Translations under genes and position numbers: made by a program
NCBI GenBank assembly: GCA_026707445.1
Contig: JAPOWV010000027.1
Span: forward strand, 124,001 to 188,000
Origin: Gammaproteobacteria bacterium
GTDB taxonomy: Bacteria > Pseudomonadota > Gammaproteobacteria > Steroidobacterales > Foliamicaceae
DNA length: 64,000 nt
Reading direction: 5' to 3'
In this document: positions 8,815 to 17,628 of the stretch, piece by piece
How positions within the stretch are numbered: position 1 is the stretch's first letter
Layout of the letters: each line of letters starts with the position of its first letter
Notes under the pieces: generated by a model
What the model was told of the DNA's origin: nothing
Databases searched by the model: none
The model's input: the letters and a program-made list of their open reading frames with translations, nothing else

Positions 8815-9689
8815 TGGTTTCGGTGCTGATCGAACGCCTGAAGGCGTACGGCGGGCTGATCCGCCTGGATCGTCCGGCAGGCACCCTGCTCTTGCTGTGG
8901 CCTACGCTGTTCGCCCTGTGGCTGGCTTCGGGCGGCGATCCGCCGGCCCGCATCCTGCTTGTATTTGTTGCCGGCACTTTCCTGATGCGCTCGGCCGGCT
9001 GCGCGGTGAACGACTATGCCGACCGCCGCGTGGACCGCCTGGTAAAGCGCACCCGCTCGCGACCGCTGACGACAGGAGCGATCAGGCCCGCGGAGGCGCT
9101 TGCCGTGGCCGGCCTGCTGACTGCAGGCGCAGCCTGGCTGGTCTTCAGCCTGCCGCCGCTGGTGATCGGGCTGGCGGTACTGGGCGCGGCAGTCGCCGGA
9201 TTCTATCCTTTCGCGAAGAGGATCATGCCGGCGCCGCAACTGGTATTGGGCGTGGCGTTTTCGTGGGGCGTTCCGATGGCGTACGCCGCCGTTTCGGATC
9301 TCGGGAATCCCTCCTTGTGGATGCTTTGGCCGCTGACTTTCCTGTGGGTGGTGATTTACGACACCGTTTACGCCATGGTGGATCGGGATGACGATGAGCG
9401 TATCGGCGTGCCGTCCACGGCGATCCTGCTGGGCCGGCACGATGTGACGTTCCTCGTCGTGGCGCATACGGTGTACCTGGCTGGCATGTTTGGGCTGGGA
9501 TTGGCGGCCAGTCTGGGACCGGCCTACTTTGCGGGATGGATCGGCGCGGCGCTGTGCGCGGGTCGCCAGATCGCGCTGGTTCGAGGCAGGGACCGCAAGC
9601 GGTGCTTTCGGGCCTTCAACAACAATTCGCTGCTCGGCTTCCTTCTCTTCGCCGGGCTGGCGCTGGACATGCTCTTCACCGCAGGTTAA
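8814..9689 (+). CDS. ubiA: 4-hydroxybenzoate polyprenyltransferase UbiA
   Basis: This 291-residue, multi-helix membrane enzyme attaches the polyprenyl tail to 4-hydroxybenzoate in ubiquinone synthesis. Both Asp-rich prenyl-diphosphate sites are intact: NDYADRRVDRLVKRTRSRPL near residues 64-83 and YDTVYAMVDRDDDERIGVPS near 182-201. The ATG overlaps the TGA of the outer-membrane barrel gene by one base (TGATG), implying translational coupling. Length and motifs fit UbiA rather than haem O synthase or MenA. It is a core gene lying between two accessory clusters. Confidence 0.95.
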   Translation: MVSVLIERLKAYGGLIRLDRPAGTLLLLWPTLFALWLASGGDPPARILLVFVAGTFLMRSAGCAVNDYADRRVDRLVKRTRSRPLTTGAIRPAEALAVAGLLTAGAAWLVFSLPPLVIGLAVLGAAVAGFYPFAKRIMPAPQLVLGVAFSWGVPMAYAAVSDLGNPSLWMLWPLTFLWVVIYDTVYAMVDRDDDERIGVPSTAILLGRHDVTFLVVAHTVYLAGMFGLGLAASLGPAYFAGWIGAALCAGRQIALVRGRDRKRCFRAFNNNSLLGFLLFAGLALDMLFTAG

Positions 9690-9831
9690 CGACGTGTTCT
9701 GCGGAGCGGTACCGGGAGCGACATTGGAGAGGCATGTGCTATATTTCAGAGGCTCATACCTTGTGGGCCAGATCGATGTCACCGAATGGTGACCGTGTTC
9801 TCGGTTTCGACCCACCGCCAACTGTGCTCCC

Positions 9832-10893
9832 ATGGAAGGCAACGCAAGAACAGCCACCGGCCTGCTACCTCCCGTCCTCGTCATGAGTACCGGGCGGTGC
9901 GGCTCGACCATGGTTTCGGACATCCTCAACCGGCACCCCGGGATCCTGAGCGTGTCGGAATTCTTCTCGTTCGTCGGTCCGCGCGCGTTCGTCGGCCGAC
10001 GGTCCGGCGGCAAGCACATGTGGCGCCTGTACAGCCGGCCGGGACGCCCCATCCGCCGCCTCAAGCACTTCGGCATCCCCAGCGAGTTCCTCTATCCGCT
10101 CGACGATCCGTTGGCACGCTTCTCACTGGACGACTTGCCGCCGATCCTGGCCATCACGCTGCCGCATCTCACCGCCGAATACCACGACCTGTACGACGAA
10201 TGCGGCCCTGTTGTCCGGGCGCAGCCACGGCAACCGCCCGCCGACCATCACCGGCATTTCTTTGAATGGCTGGCCGGACGGCTCGACCGCAGGGTATGGG
10301 TGGAACGCTCGGGGGGATCGCTCCTGTGGGGTTCGCGGCTGCTCGGCGCCTTTCCCGACGCGCGGGTGATCCATGTCTACCGGGACGGGCGTGACACGGC
10401 GCTCTCGATGAGCCGCCATCCACCATTTCGCGTCATGCTCGGTATAAGGAATCAACTCAAGCCGCTGGGATTGGATCCGATGGCCTGGGTCGGTTCGGCG
10501 TCCGGTCGGGCTGTCGCGTTGCTCGATGGACTGGCTGGGATGCTCGTCCGACCGGAACGCCTCCGGCTGGACCGCGTGTCACTGCCGGACTTCGCCTGGT
10601 TCTGGAGCCGGATGATCGAGATGGGCGACGACTTGTTCGGCCATCTCCCCCCCGACCGACTGCTGAATGTCGCGTTCGAGGATGTGCAATCGTCGCCCGA
10701 ATCCGAGATTCGCCGGATCGTCCGGTTCATCTCACCGGAGCTTGAGAACGATGCCTGGCTGCGAACGGTGTCATCGATTCCACGGAAGACCACCTCCAAG
10801 TTCCCGCGCCTTGAGGCCGACGTGCGGGCCGCCGTTACGGCGGCGTGCCGTCCGGGTCTTGAGCGACTCGGCTACCCGGTCCATGCGTCATAG
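9832..10893 (+). CDS. PAPS-dependent sulfotransferase
   Basis: The 353-residue protein carries the two PAPS-binding elements of the sulfotransferase fold: the 5'-phosphosulfate loop STGRCGSTMVSDIL (about 19-32) and the 3'-phosphate segment HVYRDGRDTALSMSRHP (about 181-197). It has no transmembrane segment, so it acts in the cytoplasm. It leads a four-gene run ending in cysD and cysNC, which make PAPS; the cluster therefore supplies its own sulfate donor. The acceptor is unknown. A 142-bp gap with no recognisable element separates it from ubiA. Confidence 0.9.
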   Translation: MEGNARTATGLLPPVLVMSTGRCGSTMVSDILNRHPGILSVSEFFSFVGPRAFVGRRSGGKHMWRLYSRPGRPIRRLKHFGIPSEFLYPLDDPLARFSLDDLPPILAITLPHLTAEYHDLYDECGPVVRAQPRQPPADHHRHFFEWLAGRLDRRVWVERSGGSLLWGSRLLGAFPDARVIHVYRDGRDTALSMSRHPPFRVMLGIRNQLKPLGLDPMAWVGSASGRAVALLDGLAGMLVRPERLRLDRVSLPDFAWFWSRMIEMGDDLFGHLPPDRLLNVAFEDVQSSPESEIRRIVRFISPELENDAWLRTVSSIPRKTTSKFPRLEADVRAAVTAACRPGLERLGYPVHAS

Positions 10894-10914
10894 GCGCACC
10901 CTCGACGCCGTCCC

Positions 10915-12288
10915 ATGCGATCCGCTGACATCGGGATATGGTGTCGTGCCGTGAGAGTGATTGTCATCGGCGCCGGCGCCGCCGGGCTCTCCGCCGCCTA
11001 TGCGCTGCGCAAACGCGGCGTGGACTTCATGGTGCTGGAGGCGGCGGGCCACGCCGGCGGGCGGATCGCGGTCGAGGAGGTGGAGGGTTGCCGGATCGAC
11101 ACCGGCGCGCAGGTATTCACGGCCGGATATGAGACAGCTCTAGGGCTTTGCCGTGAACTGGGCGTGCCGGTGCGCGCAAGCAGCCGCCGAGCCGGGATCT
11201 GGAGCCGTGGTGCGTTCCGAGTCGTCGACCAGAACGATGCGTGGAGGAACCTGAAGACGCTGCTCGCTTTCAAACTTTTGTCGCCCAGGGACCTGCGGCA
11301 CTTGGTCCGGCTCGGATGGAGGCTTCGCCAGCGGGCTGCCGATCTGAGCTTCGCGGACCCTTCGCGGGCGTTGGCGCTTGACGCGGACGCCAGCATTGCC
11401 GACTGGATCCGGATGACTGGCGGCTCCGAGTCGGTGGAGGGCCTGGCGGGAACGAGCATCAGCGTATTGACCCTCGCCGAACCCGAAAAGGTGGGCGCCG
11501 CCTATGGCATGGCCCTGCTATGGGGATTCACCTTCCAAACCACCGAGTTTCTCACGCCGGAACGCGGGATGGGACAGTTTAGCGAGGCCCTTGTCGCCGC
11601 CGTCGCGGACCGTATCCGCCTGTCCACCAAGGTGGACCGGGTAGTCATCCGCGACGGCGCTGTGACCGGCGTGCAGACCGCCGCGGGCTTCGTCGCGGCG
11701 GATGCGGTCGTGTGCGCCACGACAGCCACGGAGGCCCGTCGCCTCCTGCCGAATCTGCCTGCGGACATCGACCGCGCGCTCGGCCGAGTGACCTATTCGT
11801 CCAACTGTCGCGTGGTCTTCGGCGTTGACCGGCCGGTGTTGCCCGACAAGTGCTATTTTGTTGCCCTGCCGCGTCGAGAGGGGTCGTTCGTCGTGGACTA
11901 CAGTGATGCAGCCGTCAAGTCCCCGCAGGTCGCGGTTCCGGGAGGGGGTGTGATCCACGTGGAGTCGGCAAGCACTCGGGCGGAGTCCCTTTCGGCACTT
12001 CCGGACGCGGATCTCTGCCGACGTTTTCTGGCCGAGATCCGCCGCTATTCGCCCGACATGCCGGAGCCGCGGTTCGCGCGAGCGTATCGCTGGAAGGAGG
12101 CGGTGTGCCTTATGCCGGGCGGCGCCCTGACCGCGCTCGCCGAAGCACGGCGCAGCCTGCCGAAGCAGGTTCGGGGGTTGGCCCTCGCGGGCGATTACAT
12201 GCACATGCCTTCGGTCAACGGCGCCGCTGCCAGTGGCGTTGCAGCGGTGGAAGAAGTGCTGCACACCGGATCGCCACCTGCCACATGA
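10915..12288 (+). CDS. FAD-dependent amine-oxidase/desaturase-like oxidoreductase
   Basis: The N-terminus has the dinucleotide-binding motif [17 protein letters not shown] followed by the acidic end of beta-2 and GGR, as in the phytoene-desaturase, protoporphyrinogen-oxidase and monoamine-oxidase superfamily. The C-terminal [20 protein letters not shown] is the matching FAD-binding segment. The ATG at 10915 gives 457 residues; the GTG at 10951 would place the Rossmann strand at the very N-terminus, as is usual, and may be the true start. It overlaps cysD by four bases (ATGA), so it belongs to the sulfation operon and may oxidise the molecule that is sulfated. Substrate unknown. Confidence 0.87.
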   Translation: MRSADIGIWCRAVRVIVIGAGAAGLSAAYALRKRGVDFMVLEAAGHAGGRIAVEEVEGCRIDTGAQVFTAGYETALGLCRELGVPVRASSRRAGIWSRGAFRVVDQNDAWRNLKTLLAFKLLSPRDLRHLVRLGWRLRQRAADLSFADPSRALALDADASIADWIRMTGGSESVEGLAGTSISVLTLAEPEKVGAAYGMALLWGFTFQTTEFLTPERGMGQFSEALVAAVADRIRLSTKVDRVVIRDGAVTGVQTAAGFVAADAVVCATTATEARRLLPNLPADIDRALGRVTYSSNCRVVFGVDRPVLPDKCYFVALPRREGSFVVDYSDAAVKSPQVAVPGGGVIHVESASTRAESLSALPDADLCRRFLAEIRRYSPDMPEPRFARAYRWKEAVCLMPGGALTALAEARRSLPKQVRGLALAGDYMHMPSVNGAAASGVAAVEEVLHTGSPPAT

Positions 12289-13202
12289 ACAGCAAAGGCG
12301 ATCGCTCGGACGCTTGGCTGACGGAGCTCGAATCCGAAGCCATCGAGATCATCCGGGAGGCCGTCGCGGCGGCGGCGCGGCCCGTAATGCTGTATTCGAT
12401 CGGGAAGGACTCTTCGGTGCTCCTGCACCTGGCCCGGAAGGCCTTCTGGCCTGCCAGCCCCCCTTTCCCCCTGCTCCACATAGACACGACGTGGAAATTC
12501 CGGGACATGATCGCATTCCGGGACCGGACCGCGGCGGAAGCAGGCATGGAACTCCGGGTTCACACCAACGAGGACGGGCTGCGCGAGGGCGTCGATCCAT
12601 TCAGTCACGGAGCGGAACGGTACACCGAAATCATGAAGACGGCGGCCCTCAGGCAGGCACTCGATGCCGGCGAGTACGACATCATCTTTGTAGGCGCCCG
12701 GCGGGACGAGGAAAAGTCGCGCGCCAAGGAGCGCGTATTCTCGCTGCGCAACGCGGCCCACCAATGGGATCCGAAGGCGCAGCGCCCGGAGTTGTGGAAC
12801 CTGTACAACACTCGACTCCATCGCGGCGAATCGCTGCGCGTCTCCCCGCTCTCCAGTTGGACGGAGGTGGACGTCTGGCGGTACATCGCGGTTGAGGCGA
12901 TCCCGGTGGTCCCCCTGTACTACGCCGCCGAACGCCCAGTCGTCAAGCGCGATGGACAGTGGATCATGGTGGACGATGACAGGATGCCGCTCCTGCCGGG
13001 AGAACGGACGCGGGAACGGCGAATCCGCTTCCGCACGCTCGGCTGCTATCCGCTGACTGCCGCGGTCGAAAGCGACGCGGACACGCTCGACGCGATCATC
13101 GCCGAGACGCTGGCAGCGGACGGCTCGGAACGTCGGGGGCGCCTGATAGACCATGACCGCGACGGTTCCATGGAACTCAAGAAAAGGGCGGGCTATTTCT
13201 GA
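12285..13202 (+). CDS. cysD: Sulfate adenylyltransferase subunit 2
   Basis: The 305-residue protein is the ATP-pyrophosphatase subunit of ATP sulfurylase, making APS from sulfate and ATP. The PP-loop [20 protein letters not shown] (about 36-55) and the family stretches [13 protein letters not shown] and [12 protein letters not shown] are well conserved, and the length is normal. Its ATG overlaps the preceding stop (ATGA), and its own TGA overlaps the start of cysNC by one base, showing a coupled operon. In this setting it probably feeds PAPS to the sulfotransferase rather than assimilatory cysteine synthesis, because no cysH, cysI or cysJ is nearby. Confidence 0.96.
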   Translation: MNSKGDRSDAWLTELESEAIEIIREAVAAAARPVMLYSIGKDSSVLLHLARKAFWPASPPFPLLHIDTTWKFRDMIAFRDRTAAEAGMELRVHTNEDGLREGVDPFSHGAERYTEIMKTAALRQALDAGEYDIIFVGARRDEEKSRAKERVFSLRNAAHQWDPKAQRPELWNLYNTRLHRGESLRVSPLSSWTEVDVWRYIAVEAIPVVPLYYAAERPVVKRDGQWIMVDDDRMPLLPGERTRERRIRFRTLGCYPLTAAVESDADTLDAIIAETLAADGSERRGRLIDHDRDGSMELKKRAGYF

Positions 13203-15043
13203 TGCGGCCCACCCTTCGCTTCGTTCTTTGCGGAAGCGTCGACGATGGCAAGAGCACGGTCATCGGCCGACTCCTGTACGACTGCCGGCAGGTCTTCTCG
13301 GATCAAATGAGCCGGATCGAACGGGAGTCGGCCCGCTACGGGACGCAGGGGAGGGAAACCGACCTCGCTCTGCTTGTCGACGGCCTGCGGGATGAGCGGG
13401 AGCAGGGCATCACGATCGATGTCGCCTACAAGAGCTTCGAGACGCCGCGCCGCAGGTTCGTCGTGGCCGACGCGCCGGGCCACGAGCAGTACACGCGAAA
13501 CATGGCCACGGGAGCCTCGACCGCCGACCTGGCCGTCGTACTGGTCGACGCCCGCAAGGGGATTCTGCCCCAAACCGCGAGGCACACGCGCATCGCAGTC
13601 CTGTTCGGCGTCCGTCACCTGGTTCTCGCCGTGAACAAGATGGATCTCGTCCTATGGGACCGGGGCGTGTTCGAATCGATCAAGGCGCGGTACCACGGGG
13701 TCGCCGACGAGATCGGTGTCACCGGTTTCCAGGCGATTCCGGTCTCGGCGCTGACCGGGGATAACCTGACCCGAAGAAGCGTGTCCGCGCCTTGGTATGC
13801 CGGGCCGACGCTTCTGGCCTGCCTCGAGACCGTGGATGTCGAGGAGCCCGCTGTCGGCCAGCCCTTTCGGATGCCCGTCCAGTATGTCAATCGACCCGAC
13901 TCCGACTTTCGAGGATACTGCGGGCGCGTGGCCGCCGGTGAGGTGGCGGTCGGCGATGCCGTGCGCGTCTCGCCCGCCGGGCCTGAGAGCCGGGTGGAGT
14001 CGATAGTGGTTTGGGACGGAACCTGCGAACGGGCCGTCAAGGGCGAGTCGGTGGCCCTGACCCTGTTTCCCGATGTCGATGTCACGCGGGGCGATGTCGT
14101 CGCGGCGGCCGACGCACCGGTCGGCGTGGCGGACCAGTTTCAGGCGCGCCTCGTCTGGATGCACGACGATCCGCTCGCCGTGGGCCGCCCCTACGTCATG
14201 AAGCTCCATGCGCGGGAGATCGGGGCCTCCGTCACGCGGATCAAGCATCGGCTGGATGTGTCCAACGGGAGCCGACTGGCCGCTTCCACCCTCCATCTGA
14301 ACGACCTCGGGACGGTGAACCTCGCGACCGACCGCCCCGTGCCCTTCGCTCCCTTCGAAGAGTCGCGCAAGCTCGGAGGCTTCATCCTCATCGATCGCGC
14401 CACGAACGCCACGGCCGCCGCCGGCACGATCCGCTTCCCGCTCATGCGGGCGGCGAACGTAAAATGGCAGAACCTGGACATCTCGAAGGATATCCGCTCG
14501 CGCCTGAAGCTCCAGCAAGCACAGTGCGTGTGGCTGACCGGGCTCTCGGCTTCGGGCAAGTCCACCATCGCCAACCTGCTCGACCGCCGCCTGACCATCG
14601 AGGGGCGGCACACATATCTCCTGGACGGCGACAACGTGCGTCACGGCCTGTGCCGCGATCTGGGCTTCACCGAGGCGGATCGGGTGGAGAACATCCGCCG
14701 GGTGGCGGAGGTCGCCCGCCTCATGGTCGATGCCGGATTAATCGTGATCGTCTCCTTCATCAGTCCGTTCCGGTCGGAACGCGACTACGCCCGCAGCCTG
14801 TTCGAGTCCGGCGAGTTCATCGAAGTCTTCGTGGACGCCTCGCTTGAGGCGTGCGCGGCCCGTGATCCCAAAGGTCTCTACGCAAAGGCCTTCAGGGGTG
14901 AGATCAAGAACTTCACGGGAATCGACAGTCCGTACCAGCCGCCCGTTCACCCGGACTTGCAGCTGGACACGGAGGAGCTCTCCCCGGAAGAGTGTGCCGA
15001 CCTTCTGGCAGAACGAATCGAACAGGAACTCCCGTTGAAGTGA
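13202..15043 (+). CDS. cysNC: Bifunctional sulfate adenylyltransferase subunit 1 / APS kinase
   Basis: The 613-residue fusion has a GTPase half with G1 GSVDDGKST (11-19), G3 DAPGHEQYTRNM and G4 NKMDL, as in CysN, and an APS kinase half with its own P-loop GLSASGKST near residues 447-455 and the FISPFRSERDYAR segment typical of CysC. Together with CysD it converts sulfate to PAPS. The fused form is often found in clusters devoted to sulfation, such as NodPQ. It is the last gene of the operon; an IS1380 transposase remnant follows directly. Confidence 0.96.
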   Translation: MRPTLRFVLCGSVDDGKSTVIGRLLYDCRQVFSDQMSRIERESARYGTQGRETDLALLVDGLRDEREQGITIDVAYKSFETPRRRFVVADAPGHEQYTRNMATGASTADLAVVLVDARKGILPQTARHTRIAVLFGVRHLVLAVNKMDLVLWDRGVFESIKARYHGVADEIGVTGFQAIPVSALTGDNLTRRSVSAPWYAGPTLLACLETVDVEEPAVGQPFRMPVQYVNRPDSDFRGYCGRVAAGEVAVGDAVRVSPAGPESRVESIVVWDGTCERAVKGESVALTLFPDVDVTRGDVVAAADAPVGVADQFQARLVWMHDDPLAVGRPYVMKLHAREIGASVTRIKHRLDVSNGSRLAASTLHLNDLGTVNLATDRPVPFAPFEESRKLGGFILIDRATNATAAAGTIRFPLMRAANVKWQNLDISKDIRSRLKLQQAQCVWLTGLSASGKSTIANLLDRRLTIEGRHTYLLDGDNVRHGLCRDLGFTEADRVENIRRVAEVARLMVDAGLIVIVSFISPFRSERDYARSLFESGEFIEVFVDASLEACAARDPKGLYAKAFRGEIKNFTGIDSPYQPPVHPDLQLDTEELSPEECADLLAERIEQELPLK

Positions 15044-15046
15044 CGC

Positions 15047-15256
15047 CGTCCGCACCTTCGGCCAGACCTGGCGCAGTCGTTTGACCAACAACGCCAAGAT
15101 CGCCCAACTGTGCTTGGCGCCATCGATGTTGGTGCGACGCAGGCAGCTGACCAGAACCCGATCGCCACAAAACACGTACAGCGATAAAAAACAGTACCGG
15201 CGGTAAAAGCCGTGAAAGAACCGACCTGCCTGCTCCCCGTGCACCGGGATGTCTTT
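15047..15256 (-). pseudogene. IS1380-family transposase remnant
   Basis: Read on the minus strand, this stretch encodes about 70 residues including DIPVHGEQ, RFFHGFYRRYCFL, LYVFCGDRVLV and DGAKHSWAILALLVKRLRQ. These match an internal part of IS1380-type DDE transposases as I know them. There is no start, no N-terminal region and no complete catalytic domain, so it is a dead fragment. It abuts the end of cysNC and lies just upstream of the RiPP precursor, suggesting that transposition helped place the sulfation operon here. Confidence 0.8.
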
Positions 15257-15261
15257 ATAAT

Positions 15262-15322
15262 GTGATCACAAAGTCTGGTTGGACTTACGGTAAACATAAG
15301 CGGGGCGCAGAGCCGTGATCAC
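15262..15322. promoter_or_regulatory. Repeated GTGATCAC palindrome upstream of the RiPP precursor
   Basis: The 8-bp palindrome GTGATCAC occurs at 15262-15269 and again at 15315-15322, 53 bp apart, just before the precursor gene. A TATAAT that could act as a -10 box lies at 15256-15261, but I see no good -35. The pair could be operator half-sites for the precursor promoter; it could also be chance, since one copy touches the IS remnant. Confidence 0.3.
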
Positions 15323-15336
15323 TAAGGCAGACAGGC

Positions 15337-15591
15337 ATGTTGTCCGCTGAGGACATGCAGCGCCATCTCATCCAGAGGGCGGCTGACGATAGCGATTTCC
15401 GCCGGGGTCTCCTAGCAGATCCCAAGGGTACCTTGTATCAGGAATTCGGCATCGAGATTCCCGACCATATTGAGTTTCACGTGCACCAAAGCGACACGCG
15501 CGTCGTGCATATCGTTCTGCCGCCCGATCCGGTGCTGGACGAAGAGCAACTCGAAGCGATTTCGGCCGGCATGTGCTGCTGCGGAATCTGA
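15337..15591 (+). CDS. NHLP-leader RiPP precursor peptide with a Cys-Cys-Cys core
   Basis: This 84-residue peptide has the features of the nitrile-hydratase-related leader (NHLP) family: an acidic helical N-terminus (EDMQRHLIQRAADDSDFRRG), the LLADPKGTLYQEFGIEIPD section that mimics the nitrile hydratase alpha subunit, the V-x-HIVLPPDP strand, and a leader end of DEEQLEAISAG (68-78). Cleavage after AG would leave only six residues, MCCCGI, with three consecutive cysteines, an unusually short core. The fused cyclodehydratase at 3054 is the obvious enzyme to turn the cysteines into thiazolines. Its 3' end overlaps the GTG start of the TPR gene by 19 bases, so the two are translationally linked. 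Confidence 0.88.
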   Translation: MLSAEDMQRHLIQRAADDSDFRRGLLADPKGTLYQEFGIEIPDHIEFHVHQSDTRVVHIVLPPDPVLDEEQLEAISAGMCCCGI

Positions 15592-16331
15592 CCGGGTCCC
15601 GTACTTTCAGGTGGCTGGGCTGCCTGCCGGTCGGTATCAGCCTGCTCTCCGCAGGGGCCGCAAGCGGCCAGTCCATCGAAGCGGCGCGCGCCGCGCTGAG
15701 CGAGGGCCGGTTCGTCGAGGCCGCGGAAATCGCCGAAGCCCTGGACACTTCCGACGGATACGCGCTGGCGGCCGAAGCGCTGGCGATACACGGGCATTAT
15801 CTGGCGACCGAAGACACGAAATCCGAACTGCTCGGCCGCGCCATGCAATTGGGGCAGGAGGCGATTCGAAAGGATTCGGAGAACCCGGCGGCGCACCTTC
15901 AGCACGCCCACGCCATGGGGCGCTATACGCAGGCGGTGGGCACGCTGGGGGTCAAACGCGAATACGCCGGACGGGTGCGGGCGGCGCTGGAGCGCGCGCT
16001 GTTCCTGAAACCGGGCCTGGCCGAGGCGCATCTGAGCCTGGGAGCCTGGCACGCGGAGGCCATCCGGGGCGGCGGCTTCATGGCCAGGGTGCTGTTCGGG
16101 GCCAGCGGCAATGAAGCCCGCGCCCACTACGACGCCGCGCTTGAGCTTGCGCCGGATGCGAAGATCGTTCACACGGAATATGCCCTGGGCCTGTTGCTTC
16201 TGGACAGGCGCAGACACCTCGAGGAAGCACGCAGCCTTCTGGAGCGCGCCAGTGAGTTGCCCCCCCGGGACGCCCACGACCGCATCGTTCACGACCGGGT
16301 GATTGCGGAACTGGCGGAGCTGGACATCTGA
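15573..16331 (+). CDS. Secreted TPR-like protein downstream of the precursor
   Basis: A GTG start within the last codons of the precursor gives 252 residues. An N-terminal hydrophobic stretch (WLGCLPVGISLLSAGAASGQS) looks like a signal peptide, so the protein is likely periplasmic. The rest is alpha-helical and Ala/Leu/Glu-rich, with TPR-type helix pairs, for example the one around NPAAHLQHAHAMGRYTQAVG and another around RVRAALERALFLKPGLAEAH. TPR domains mediate protein contacts; a role as a scaffold for maturation or export is an inference from the overlap with the precursor gene. Confidence 0.82.
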   Translation: MLLRNLTGSRTFRWLGCLPVGISLLSAGAASGQSIEAARAALSEGRFVEAAEIAEALDTSDGYALAAEALAIHGHYLATEDTKSELLGRAMQLGQEAIRKDSENPAAHLQHAHAMGRYTQAVGTLGVKREYAGRVRAALERALFLKPGLAEAHLSLGAWHAEAIRGGGFMARVLFGASGNEARAHYDAALELAPDAKIVHTEYALGLLLLDRRRHLEEARSLLERASELPPRDAHDRIVHDRVIAELAELDI

Positions 16332-16361
16332 ACTTGGCGGTAGAATCCACCGACCGGACAC

Positions 16362-17561
16362 TTGCAGGGCGGCGCCAGGGTTTTGACGAAGAAGCCGATT
16401 CTTGAGATTCCATCCGCCTACGGTGCCGGATACGAAAAAGCCCGTCTTGAGGATCCGGCCGTGGCCGACAACTACGTCCGGCACACGACCATGGGTGATC
16501 CACAATTGGACCCGGTCATGGAGGAAATCGCCGATTTGTCGCCTCCCGCCCTGCATCGTTTCATCCATGCGGGGATAGAACAGCAGCGGGACCAACTCAA
16601 GCGGGCGCCGAAGGTTCTGCGCGATTTCTTCGAGGAAATCGAGAACCCTCCGGAGTGGTTCGACTACAAGGCCTGCAATTCCGGAATCCGCGCCTTTTAT
16701 GCAAATGCGAATTTCGTTCTGGTCGCGTTCGTCGCGGGTGTCCTGATCGAAGGCTTTTCCTCGCTGATCGCCACTTCCTTCAATATCACCTCACGCACCG
16801 TGACCGGGCCCGGCGACCGGAGGCTGAGACAGAACAACCGGCAACTGATGGAGATCTTCGTACCGGGAGGGTTGCACCGCTACGGTGACGGCTGGAAACT
16901 CTCCGTGCGGGTCAGATTCGTTCACGCCCGCATCCGCAGCCTTCTGGCGAAAGCAGAGCCCTGGGATGCCCAGGCATGGGGCACGCCGCTGTGCGCGGCG
17001 CACCTCGGCTACGCGATCTGCGTGTTCTCGATTCGCCTGGTGGAACAGGCAATATCGGTGGGCGCAAAGTTCGCCAAGAACGAGATCGCCAGTTTCCTCG
17101 CCTTGTGGCGCTATGTCGGGCACCTCATGGGCATACCCGACTCCATCCTGTACGCCGATGAGGCGCAGGCGCAACAACTGATCAGGATCACCCTGATGTG
17201 CGAGCCTCCGCCCGGGCGTCATTCCATCGAAATGGCCCAGGCGTTTGTGCATAACGTGCCCGTAGTCGCGGGAATCGAAGATCCAAAGGAAGCCGATTCC
17301 GTGCGCGGCCTGGTCTTCCGCCTTTCCCGCGCGCTGATCGGCAATGACCTGGCGGACGCCCTGCAGTTCCCGAAAAGCAACCGATTGGGAACGCTCTATT
17401 TCTTCCGCATGAAGCAGATCGTTACGCGGATGCTCAAGGGCACCCGGTCGGCCCACCTCGCGGATTTCCTTCAGCTTCTGGATGTTTCGCAATATGATGA
17501 GGAAGGAATGAGCTACGCGATGCCGGACCACTGGCACACCTCGAAGCAAAGTCCCTGGTAA
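16362..17561 (+). CDS. MpaB-family (DUF2236) putative oxygenase
   Basis: The product of about 400 residues resembles the oxygenase MpaB / latex-clearing-protein superfamily (DUF2236), with the conserved core around GFSSLIATSFNITSR, the downstream VRVRFVHARIRSLL helix and a later LGYAICVFSIRLVEQ segment. Members bind haem b and include secreted rubber oxygenases, but this one has no signal peptide. No good ATG exists near the N-terminus; TTG at 16362 or TTG at 16383 (AGGG just upstream) are the likely starts. It lies between the TPR gene and an MMPL exporter in the precursor operon, so an oxidative tailoring role is possible but unproven. Confidence 0.8.
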   Translation: MQGGARVLTKKPILEIPSAYGAGYEKARLEDPAVADNYVRHTTMGDPQLDPVMEEIADLSPPALHRFIHAGIEQQRDQLKRAPKVLRDFFEEIENPPEWFDYKACNSGIRAFYANANFVLVAFVAGVLIEGFSSLIATSFNITSRTVTGPGDRRLRQNNRQLMEIFVPGGLHRYGDGWKLSVRVRFVHARIRSLLAKAEPWDAQAWGTPLCAAHLGYAICVFSIRLVEQAISVGAKFAKNEIASFLALWRYVGHLMGIPDSILYADEAQAQQLIRITLMCEPPPGRHSIEMAQAFVHNVPVVAGIEDPKEADSVRGLVFRLSRALIGNDLADALQFPKSNRLGTLYFFRMKQIVTRMLKGTRSAHLADFLQLLDVSQYDEEGMSYAMPDHWHTSKQSPW

Positions 17562-17628
17562 GCATGACCGTGATTTTTGTCGAAGCCCGCGGGCCGGCCT
17601 TTCTCCGGAGCAACTGCGGGCCGGCGCG

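Noticed and set aside
8808..10076. A 422-codon minus-strand frame opposite ubiA
   Set aside because: It overlaps the motif-complete ubiA and the start of the sulfotransferase; its composition is that of an antisense shadow.
15573..15591. Treating the overlap of the precursor and TPR genes as a frameshift fusion
   Set aside because: The precursor ends in a proper stop after a plausible core, and a GTG start in the other frame gives a good signal peptide; a normal overlap is simpler.
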